Assembly: GCF_035222375.1 (NCBI RefSeq)
Contig: NW_026946366.1
Location: forward strand, 2,418,001-2,482,000
Direction of reading: 5' to 3'
Length of the DNA stretch: 64,000 nt
From: Podospora pseudocomata
Taxonomy: Eukaryota; Ascomycota; Sordariomycetes; Sordariales; Podosporaceae
The translations under genes and the position numbers were made by a program. Under the pieces are notes generated by a model. That model did no database searches, had not been told where the DNA came from, and was given only the letters and a program-made list of their open reading frames with translations. This document shows, piece by piece, positions 29,244 through 39,036 of this stretch (positions are counted from its first letter, which is position 1; each line of letters begins with the position of its first letter).

Positions 29244-32200
29244 TCAGCCCTTGAGGAACAAGTCTCCAGCGCCGTTCCGTGTTGTTCGTGCCCGATCGGG
29301 GTGGTCTAATCCCAACAGATCATCCGTGTTCGTTGCAATGTCCCACAGAATATCGTCTACATCAACGACATGTTAGCCGCCATAAACAAAGACAGAAAGA
29401 GAGAGGTCCAAAATAAAACTTACCATCTTCCAAATATTGAGGTCGTGAGAATGATGATCTCCGGATCACAGCAAACTTGATCTTCTCAAAACTCTTGCCC
29501 TTGATACCAGTGCGCTGTTCCAGCCGCTTCTTGGTGTCGGCAAACCTCTCTCCTTCCTTGACCAAGAATCGGAACGGGATTCCATGCGCTCTGCTGGGCT
29601 CGCCGTGGAAGTGAAAGCAGGAAATGAAGTTTGCTTGGTCCGAAACCGCAGCATCCTCAGCGGGCATCCGCTCAGCTATCACCGACGTGTAATCGTTAAT
29701 GCTGAGCACCGAATAGTCTCTGGCCAGATCTCTGAACCACTTGTGATGACTGCTAGTTTCATAGACGCGGATCTTGCCCGCCTCTTCCTCGCTGGGAATT
29801 TTGGCCTTCTTGACCAGAGCCTCGATAAGGTCTTCCACCTGGCCGCTCTTGGGCACCAAGACATCGAACTGCTCCTCCTTGGTGATGCCCTCACTCAGCC
29901 ACGTGATTTTGATGCTCTTCTTGGTATCCAACTCGGCCAAGCTCATGTCGAGCACCTCAAAATACAGAGCATCGTTACGCTGATTCATGTTAAGTTGTCC
30001 GTAACCGGCCGGGATGAGGATGTTGGCCAACGATTGATGCCCACGCTTCACCGCCGTCCGAGGGTTGTTAGAGCTAGCATTAACCGTGTAAAACCGCAGG
30101 TGCGTTGGCTCAACGTTGAGCTTCTCACCGACCTTCTCACACAGCTTGTCGTAGTTCATTTTCGTGTTGAGAACCAGACTGAACTCCGGGTACTGCTTGG
30201 GATCGCACTTCTGGGGGTGAGCGTGGAAATCCACATTCTTCTTGTTGTTGAGAAAGTCGTAGTAATCCCGAACATCCTCGTAGCGATCGACCGCCCTGAC
30301 CCTGACAAAGTAAGCCACTGTGTTCGAAAAGAAGATCAGAATAACAACTTACGTTTCTTCAGAGCCCTGCCTTTCGGCGCCGAGCCCCAATTTGTACTTC
30401 TTCTCGTCACGGGTTCGCTGGAAGCAAATAATGTCTCCATCTTGAAGCTCGGCAGCTTTCAACGTCAGCTTGACCTTGAGACCCTCGATCATGCTAGGCT
30501 TGATTTCCTCCCACAACATGATCTTTTCGTCACTGGGCAGCTTCTCGCCCCAGTTCATCTTTTTCAAAATGACCGGAATGAGATCCTCAACCTTCTTTTC
30601 CTTGCTGAAATAAATGTGGCCAACACCCCGCAAGCACTGCGACTCGACGTCGAACCATTTCAGGAAGAGTAGGATCAAGTCATTTTTGACAACCACACCA
30701 TTCGGGAGCCCGGGATAGGTCGGCCAGACGGCAGCCCCATCAGCGTCGACTTCGTCAGCAATTTCAACCCACACACGGAGCGCTTGATCCCGGTGTGCCG
30801 TGGCTCTGCTGTACGTCTCTTCGACTGTCGGGCGAAGATCCATCACTGGCTGGTCTGGTCTGACTGTCTTGTTTTGCCGGTTCACCATGATCCATAATCG
30901 CACGCGTCTTGGATCCTCTCCAATGTCGGCGGCTATCTCGTTGGCCAAGTCTGCCATTGACGCCGTGCGAAGGAGCTTGTACTGCTTGTAGGAGCCTGGC
31001 TCCGAACCCACGGCGGCATCAAATGCCGTCAGGTCAACTCCGCCATGAGCCTTGAACGTTTCATCTGTGACGGCTTTGACCCCGAGGTAAAGATGTTGTT
31101 CTTCTCTCTCCTTGCGCTTAGCTTCACGGGCAGCATGTTCTTGCTCGAACCTTTTCTGGAGGTGTTCCGGAGCATCGGCTGGCGTGACAGGGCAGAGAAT
31201 CTTGTCCAATCTCGACTTCCGGATGTAAACCAGCATGTAGGCGCTGTTTGGCCGCATGATGGGTTGTTTCTTGGCGTTGAGTTGGGGACGGCCACCAGTT
31301 GTCTTGTAGAAGCCGCCAAAGTTCTCCTCCAGGACCTCGCGTTTCGTGGCCTTGGTGACCTTATCATCGTCATATTTGTACCACCAGCCATCCTTTTCTG
31401 GTTTCAGGAACGCATAGTAGTGACCCGCATTGAGATCACCGCTGTGTACCAGAACACCGTGAAGCTCGTATTCCCATGGCTCGGACCTATCAGCCTCCTT
31501 TGACAGATAGGCCGAGGCATCAAACTCCTCGGGAAACTCGTAGCGATCATTGATCTTCATCATAGTGTCGAGGTTGATGTCGTACTCGAACCGCTTCAGC
31601 TGCAAATGGAGGACGTCTGGGAAGCTGTTGAAGATGACTCCCTTGTCGGCGTCCTGCAACTTGTACGTGTCTCCGGCAAAGTACTGGTTTTCTCCGTCGA
31701 GCTTCTCCACCTGGATGTAGTCTTGAAAACTATCCAGCAGATTCGCGTTCCCGCTGACATTAAGCTGAACGTCCCAAAAGTCCTCGACGCGACTTGATTC
31801 GTAGGGGACGTTGATGCAGGAGATGTAGGTTTTGATCTTGCCGCTGAACATCATGGGAAGCGCCTTTTCCAGGTCGGTGCCCTTCATCTTGTCCTCCATA
31901 CGCTCCATGAGCTTCCTAGAAAGCTCTTGCACATCTTGCTGCTCAAAAATGTGCCGCGTTTCCCAGCCAAAAGACTTGGTGAGCTCGTTGGTGCTAACAG
32001 CGACGTTCGAGGTCTGAAGTTGGTAGAAGAGTCTCTGCAGTGTATAAGCGCTGTTTTTCATATCCTCTTCGTGCTCTGTGGGGATGCTGTAAATGGCCTT
32101 GCGGAAAGCATTGGTAAAGTATAATGACTGGAGGAGTGAGTTGAGGTAACAGGTAGCGCCTTGGTTCTTAAGACCAACGTAGCCAGTCTCCTTCTTGGAA

Positions 32201-33044
32201 TCGTAGTTGTTGAAGTTGTGCCATAAAACGCCCGTTTCGTCCTCGACAACTCTGACGAAAGCGGTGATGTTGGCAGCATCGTTTTCCACCAGAGGCCTGT
32301 CTGCAGTCTCCCAGACAACATTGAACATCTTCCGGCACTCCAGAAACCTAGTGAAGCCCCAGTCGCTCTCCTCCTTGGTGAATCGATGATGCGCCGAGTG
32401 ATGAAACATTAAGGATGGGTCTTTGGAATTCCACAGGACGAGGGCAAACTGCACACAGCAGCTCCAGTTGTCGGGAACACTGTTGGTGTCGAAACCATGC
32501 TCCAGGTAAATGGAGCACTGGTCCAAGACATTATTGCCGTGTGGAAAGAGTAGGATCCGCCTGTCGAGTGTCAGAAAAAAAAAAACCAATCAGATAGCCA
32601 TTGCTCACCATGGGTAACCTCCAGCCTGGAATATGGGCCCTCGCTCCTTCTTATTCATCGTGCGCCATCCTTGCACTTCCCAGGTGTGGACGACATCTTC
32701 GAGAATCCGGGGCTCTTCGGCGAGCGGAGGAAGCACTATTTCCTTCATGGCATCATCTATCACGGGGTCAGCACTGCCGGGCGTGGGACAACAAGTGGCA
32801 GTCGGGTGTGTTCAAACATACTATCTGTGGCGAGTACAACATCCGTCTCCATGCTGTCGGGGTTGATGATGGCGACATCTTCGGACTCGGTGCCGTTTGG
32901 CTCGACGATATGTTCTTCGGGTTGGTCTAGCAGCATGGCATTCGGCGACACAGCGTCGCCATTGTGCTGGTTGTCGGCCTGAAGGGTCAGGTTAGCAAAG
33001 CCGGGGATTGGCGAGGCCGAGAGGAGGGGATCGGGCCCAGTCAT
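29244..33044 (-). CDS. UBP15: Ubiquitin carboxyl-terminal hydrolase UBP15 (USP7/HAUSP family)
   Basis: Exons 33044-32822, 32756-32609, 32560-30353, 30301-29424 and 29356-29244 give 1189 aa. USP7-type enzymes remove ubiquitin from many nuclear and peroxisomal clients. Seen: an acidic N-terminus; a MATH/TRAF-like domain (EVQGWRTMNKKERGPIFQAG to about residue 210); the USP catalytic domain with Cys261 in GATCYLNSLLQ and His504 in AGHYYAF followed by YKYDDDKV; then a long ubiquitin-like C-terminal half ending LLGLDHPDRARTTRNGAGD. The junction at 30353/30301 needs the distal of two AG acceptors (GTCAG, not CACAG) to keep frame. The ATG giving MTGPDPLL is preferred; an in-frame upstream start (33122) lacks support. 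Confidence 0.94.
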
Positions 33045-34749
33045 GACGGCAATCTTGGGGAATAGTTGCAAAATGATTTGGTGGGAAATGTGTCGCAGAG
33101 AGTGTTGTGTAGAACTGCTCAAGGGCTGTTGGTGGAGGGGGAGGAGTGGTTGTCGAGAAAGCAGAAGCGGAGAGTGCGAGAGTGAGAGGGAAAGTCAAAA
33201 AGCAAGCAACGAACGCCTGCTTGTACCTGCAGAATCTTCTTTTCAGACAAGGAAAAGGCTTACCATATCCTACGACCAAAAGCTACTCTGGAAGTCACTG
33301 AGGAGCAACGTTGATTTCTTTGGGAAGGGGCGACGTCGTGAGCAGGTGACGGAGGTTGCTGGCGACTGTCAAGCTTCCTTGTGAGCCAGTGGGGAGAGAG
33401 GGGTCCACGGATTGGGTGGTTGACGGCTGTCGGGCGATCCGGCACAGCAACTGCAAGCAGCTGTTACGGGGCCAAATTCACCAAGATTCTGGGGGGGCCG
33501 GAACACGTCTCTTTCTGGAATCGCGACTTTTCTTCAGGTGGGCGGGATCAAGGGTTGGATGCCCGGCACTCGTGGTGGACTGGGGAAATATGTCCAGGTG
33601 GAATGGGATCTGGGGAAGGCAAAAAGAAACCCACCTGAACCTCTCTGCTGCCAAATGGCCAAGCGGGCGCAGCATCTGGGCTTAGCCTGACTGTTAAGTC
33701 ACAACCAGTGCATGTGGCGTTCACCACGCTCACCACTATTGTACAGAGAGCCAGTTCATGTAGCTCCTTAACATGCACAGTTTGAGCCCCGCCATGACGT
33801 GGGGACAACGAACTAGAAGAGAATATCCACAACAGCTTACAAAACGCTGTCAATGTCGCTGTAAATCCTTCTCCAATAATATGGGTGCAAAGTTAACATT
33901 TTGATTCTTCTTTTTATTCTATAGCTAGAAGACATGCTTGCCAAAGACTACAGGTATGAGGTATGTTGTGTCCATGCTCTTTCAAAAGACAGCTAAGTGG
34001 AGAGCACCGTGTGAATGTACCTACTTGCACACACCTGTGCTTTCAAGGCTCTATGACACTCAGCTTTACAAGCAGTGAAATGAGCTTAGATTCTCTATGG
34101 TAGGTTCTAAATGTCTTTTTCTAAAGATGAAAGTTATGAGAGACTGATCTCTAAGCTAGGAATGAGGCGATATTCAAGCCTGAGGCTGGGCCAACGGCAA
34201 TAGTTTTCAGCCACACAAGACACATCTCTCGCAGAGCACAGGCTGAGATCTTGCACAACTCGAGTGGCAATACGTAGGACAAGTACCTGAAAGCCATCCT
34301 CAGCCAAAGTCGAACAACAGCATGTTCAACCGCCTTCTTGTCAGAGCAACGGCAACAGATGAAAGCACATGTTCAAAAGACTTACAAGGCCAGGCGCACG
34401 GATCATAAGTAACATGTGGGGCAATTAGGTAGATGCCGGTTCCCGTCAGGAAGGACCTACCTCGGGGGAGAGGGCCTGATCTGACTCCCATGCCGCATTG
34501 CAACCTACTGTGGGCAGACATCACTGTCTTTGAAAGAGAGCTCATGCAACTGCACCATGGCCGCCGGAGCAACTTGTGCGTGGGCTTTTAGAAATAACAC
34601 CTTCTCTCGTTGAAACCTGCTCCATGTTGTAGCACCTCCTCCTCTCCACTTTCGCGCCCAATGTAAGACATCTTCATACTGAACGGCTTTGTGAACCAAT
34701 TCCGATCTCGGCCGCCACCTTTTCCTTCACATTGCATGGCACCGACGGT
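33045..34749. promoter_or_regulatory. Divergent intergenic region, UBP15 / PDK-type kinase
   Basis: About 1.7 kb between two outward-facing genes. I find no coding gene, tRNA or repeat; the middle (33850-34200) is AT-richer than the surroundings. Promoters of both neighbours should lie at the ends. Confidence 0.45.
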
Positions 34750-36280
34750 ATGCGGCGCCTTCAACATGTCACGGCCGCCGTCCGGTTGAGTAGTAGAGCG
34801 GGGGAACTGAGAACCTTGGGCGCGGCGACGGCGGCGGCACTCATTCAGCTGCCAAATCGGCGACACAGTCATAGCAGCAGCCAAAGTCATGCCCATAGTC
34901 CAAAGTGGCGTCCGGTGTCAGTGTTGGATGAGTATGTTGCGCAACCTCAAAGATCCATGTTTCCAAACCTCCAGCCAGTGATCAGTTTCTAACCTTCTTC
35001 CTTGCAGATGGGTTGCAAAAGAGGCCAGGCCCATCAGCCTGCGCCAGCTCATGGTGTTTGGCCGGTCGTTGACAGAATCAAGACTCATCAGCTCAGCCAA
35101 CTATGTTCGGACCGAGCTACCAACACGAATCGCCCACCGTATCCGGGACATGCAGAAGCTCCCCTACGTTGTAGTCACCAACAAGCACTTCAACGAAGTA
35201 TACGACCTATACTACACAGCCTTTGACACCTTCCGCAAAGTCCGCGAGGTCAAAAACTTGGACGACAATGACCGTCTTTGTGCCACCATCCGAACCATGC
35301 TCAACGCCCACCTAACCGTTATCCCCAAACTCGCCATGGGTATCCTCGAGTGCAACGGCCTCAAAGACGCGGCCGAGCTCGACAAGTTCATGAACACCAT
35401 CCTCCGCTCCCGCATCTCCCGAAGAGTAATAGCAGAACAACACCTAGCCCTAACCGAAACTTTTCACGCCCCTTGGTTCTCCCCGGGGGCAAAACTCTCC
35501 GAATCCGACTTCATAGGCGAGGTCTTTTTGAGATGCGTAGCCAAAGACGTCGTCTCCCGCTGCGGTGACGCCGTCACCTCCATCGCCCGCCGCGCCTACG
35601 GCCCTGACATCGCCCTCCCCGAAATCAAAATCGTCGGCCATCTCGAGGCGAACTTTCCGTACATCCTCTCCCACCTCGAGTACATCATCGGGGAGCTCCT
35701 CCGGAATTCTGTCCAGGCCGTGGTGGAAAAACATCAGAAATCAAAGAACAAATCGGCACAGCCTCCCCCGATAGAGGTCACAATCTGCGAATCAAACCAA
35801 CACGTCATCATCCGGATTTCTGACCAAGGAGGGGGGATACCAAGGGAGAGCATGCCCTACCTCTGGTCCTTCTCCAAGGGTCCGGCATCAAAAGAAATCC
35901 TTGCCAACCTGGGGCAAGTCCCCAAGATGGCGGCCACGATGCAGGAGCTCCAGATTGACGACATTAACCCGGAAAGCAACAAGAAGATTGAGACTTTGCA
36001 TCAGAAGTACGGGCATCAGAGTGTGCAGTCTTTATCAGCGGAGGAGAAGGAAAGGGAGGACAGGGCCAAGTATAGTTCCTTGGCCAGTCTGTCGTCGAGG
36101 CCCCCGAATTTGAGGTTGGGGATGGGCTTGCCGCTGAGCAGGGTGTATGCAGAGTATTGGGCCGGCTCGCTGGCGCTGCACAGCCTGGAGGGGTACGGGG
36201 TGGATGCGTTTTTGCAGATTAGCAAGCTGGGGAACAAGAATGAGCAGCTGACTACGAGGGCGACGATGGATGCTGTTTAG
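34750..36280 (+). CDS. Mitochondrial alpha-ketoacid dehydrogenase kinase (PDK/BCKDK family)
   Basis: Exons 34750-34931 and 35008-36280 give 484 aa. The N-terminus is Arg/Ser-rich (MRRLQHVTAAVRLSSRAG), as in a mitochondrial presequence. The family core follows: ISLRQLMVFGRS, then VVVTNKHFNEVYDLY, and GHKL-ATPase boxes ELLRNSVQA (N box), DQGGGIPRE (G1), WSFSKG, and GMGLPLSRVYAEYWAGSL (G2). These kinases phosphorylate and inactivate pyruvate or branched-chain ketoacid dehydrogenase. The stretch between WSFSKG and GMGLPLSR, the ATP lid, is about 80 residues, much longer than in animal PDKs, and is rich in charged residues. Whether it is the Pkp1 or Pkp2 type is not settled. An in-frame TTG upstream is ignored in favour of the ATG at 34750. 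Confidence 0.9.
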
Positions 36281-37199
36281 TGGGTATCAGTCGGTCTTCC
36301 CTGTCTCGAGCAATATAAAGCGTTTTTGAACACCACCAACGACAAAAAAAGCTGGGGCCGGTAATGAAGAAAGGGTTGTTGAGGCCTCTTGTTTACCGGG
36401 TATTTTGGTTGGGGAATTATGTATACACAAGACACCAAGTTGCTAATGAAATCAATAAAGGTTGGATTTTATCCTGGGCTTTTTATTAACCAAGAGGCAG
36501 GTTGGATTGATATGCTGAGATACTTTTCAACTGACAGAGCTTGTCTACTCACGCTTGTCGCCAGCAATGCAATTACAAGTGCCGCCGCATCTTCAAACAA
36601 AAACTCCCACGCAATGTGTAACAGCCTTTCTCATTATTTGGTATCATGAAAGGGGGAGGGGGAAGGGGTGACTAGACAGACGACTAAAAGACGACTAAAT
36701 TACATCGTGACTAAGTCTCAAAAAAAAAAGGTGTAAAAAAGGAGGTAAAAAATGGGGGAGTTGCTTTTTCTTTCGCGAGAGAAACAAAAAAAAAAAAAAA
36801 AGCTCGATAAAAAAAGAGAAGAAGGCAGGACGACAAAAAAGAGATATCAAGTATATCTTTTTCCCTCCCCTTTCCCCCCAATGTGTGTAGTCTTTTCTTT
36901 CTCCGAACACCTTGCGCATCCTTTTCGAATAAATTTGGCGGAGCAAAAAAGAGAAACAACAGCAACGATAGAAAAGTGAAACCCCCGGAGATTATAGGCA
37001 ACCCGACCAAATCCGCTTAATCACCGCCGCATCACCCCATAGCAAATTCGTGAGCATATCCATGAAGGCCGAAAGTCGTCACTGTTTGGACAAACAAACG
37101 GGCCAAAATGTGTGTGGTGTCCGGAGGCAGTGGTTTGAAGCAGGGTAGCCCCTGAGAGTCGCCACAAGCTCATCCCAAAGCTCCAGTGGAGACTGCCGT
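36281..37199. other. Convergent intergenic region, PDK-type kinase / CDC12
   Basis: This should contain the facing 3' UTRs. A- and G-rich simple tracts lie at 36720-36840. No gene is supported. Confidence 0.5.
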
Positions 37200-38537
37200 T
37201 TAGCGGCGCCCGTGGCTGCGGACAGCGCTGCCTTGCAGCTGCTCCAGATCGCCCTCCAACTGTTTGATCTGGGCATGAGTCTGCTCGAGGTCCTTGTTGA
37301 GGCGGTCGCGCTCGGCAATGAGTTTCTGCTCCCATTGTCTGAAGCGCTGCTCCTCGATTTTGACCTGCTCGGTGAAGCGCTTGCGGAGCGCCTCCTCCTC
37401 CTCCTTGAACTTGGGGTTGTCCAGCTTCCGGGGGCGGGCCTCGCCAAACTTGCGCGTCTCCATCTGCTGGGCGCGGTACGCCTCGTAGTGCAACTCCTCG
37501 GTCGTGTGGATAAGGTCCAACATGTGGGTGCGGATCAGGATCGACCGAAGCTTCTTGAAGTCGCAGTGGTCCTCATTCTCAACCTCGGCAACGCCCCACG
37601 AATATTGCCGGCCCTTGACAATACGCCCGTCATTAGTCTTGACGTCCTTCTCAGAGCCGATAACAGCGAAAGGCATAGCCGCCATAAGAGTGCGGGCGTG
37701 CTGGGCAGCTGGTTCGTCGTCCTCCTCAATAGGGGGCTGGTAGATCTTGATGTTTTGGGCCTCGATGACAGCGCGGATCTGAAAGCGGTTGAGTCAGCAT
37801 GGAGCTCCGCCAAACACGGGCAAATTAGGTGTCTCACTCTTGACTTGAACTTGGCCAAGTCGGCCGGACTGAGGGTGTCAGCCTTGGCAATAACTGGGAT
37901 AAGGTTGACGCGGGAGCACAGGCGCTTCATGACCTCGATATCGAGAGGCTTAAGAGTGTGGCCGGTGGGGCGGATGAAATACAAGCAGGCGTGTACACGG
38001 AGATCGATCTTGTCCTGACGGCGGGGTTGCTGCTCTTGAAGCATGTAGGACTCGTGCTGGTCGTCGAGGAACTCGATAATGGGCATCCACGAGTCTCTGT
38101 TGTTGACATAGTCGCCGAAGCCAGGGGTGTCAATAACGGTGAGACGGACTGGAACCTAGGTTAGCTATGATCCCGACATCGTTGACTTTGTTTGCTATCA
38201 TACCCTTGAAGAACTTCTCCTCTAACTCGGCCTTGGTGATCTCAATCTCGACGGTCTTGTCAACTTGCTTCTGGTGGCGGCGCTTGTGGTCGGCATAGTT
38301 CTTGATGGTGGTGGAGAAGAGCGTGTTAATGAATGTTGTCTTTCCCAACCCGGACTCGCCAGCAACCTAGATTTTGAAATGACAATAGTAAGCAAACGTC
38401 CTCCCCAAACTCTGTATAACAGTTATGCTCACCATGATGGTGAAAGCGGCGCCCCTCTTCGCAACGATCTTGTGGCGCTGGTTGGGCAGGTTGGCAATGC
38501 CAATTGGCGAGGCGCTCTCCGCGTTAGAAGGGGCCAT
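37200..38537 (-). CDS. CDC12: Septin Cdc12 (AspC type)
   Basis: Exons 38537-38433, 38366-38204, 38148-37838 and 37778-37200 give 385 aa. Septins are GTP-binding proteins that assemble into filaments at septa, branch points and hyphal tips. Seen: GIANLPNQRHKIV before the G domain, G1 P-loop GESGLGKTT (38-46), G3 DTPGFGD (96-102), G4 AKAD (177-180), the septin element WGVAEVENEDHCDFKKLR, and a C-terminal coiled coil (about 300-375). The coiled-coil sequence EEQRFRQWEQK matches Cdc12 (EEQRFRQWEQN in yeast), not Cdc11. The extreme C-terminus GSAVRSHGRR lacks a membrane motif. It is divergent from PWP2 with 499 bp between start codons. Confidence 0.95.
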
Positions 38538-39036
38538 CTTGTCGACGCGACAGGTTGATGGGGATGTAGCGTGTGTTTGTGAGGATTGGGGTGTCGGCTG
38601 CTACGGGGACAGCGTGTAGAAGTACAAGAGGGTATCGCAGGAAGGGAAATGCGTCTCGGGCAGTTGTTTACGGGCGGTGGGAGAGAATGGAGAGCTCTGT
38701 GCTTCAGGGGAATCTCGCTGTCAAATTTCCAGACCAATGCAGCAGGTGGTGCACGGATCAGCACGAGAACCCACGGCTGAGCAACGGGAAGCAAATTGAG
38801 TGGGTCCCCATCACCCCCTTTCCACTTTCCCCAGCTACGAAGTGCCTCAAGTGCCAATGGGCTGCCAAGGGTCCCTCGCCGAGCTAAACGCATTCAAGAC
38901 ATCGGATGTTAGGAGAAAGAATTCGCCGACCCCGCCAAAATGTTCAAGCTTGGCGATAGCAGCTATCAAGGTTATTTTTTTTGATTTGATCGTTATCAGT
39001 CTCGTCTCGGTAGAGAAAACACCACCACCACCGACC
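38538..39036. promoter_or_regulatory. Divergent promoter, CDC12 / PWP2
   Basis: These 499 bp lie between two outward-facing start codons. The frame upstream of the PWP2 ATG is open but shows no conservation-like sequence, so it is treated as leader. A CACCACCACC-type leader sits directly before the PWP2 start. No TATA box is seen. Confidence 0.5.

Noticed and set aside
37200-38537. Assignment of the septin as Cdc11
   Set aside because: The C-terminal coiled coil (EEQRFRQWEQK) and the P-loop GESGLGKTTFINTLF match yeast Cdc12; yeast Cdc11 has a different P-loop (GQSGSGRSTF) and tail.
38800-39036. 79-codon extension of the PWP2 frame
   Set aside because: It starts at a non-ATG codon, has no Pwp2 similarity, and overlaps the divergent CDC12 promoter.
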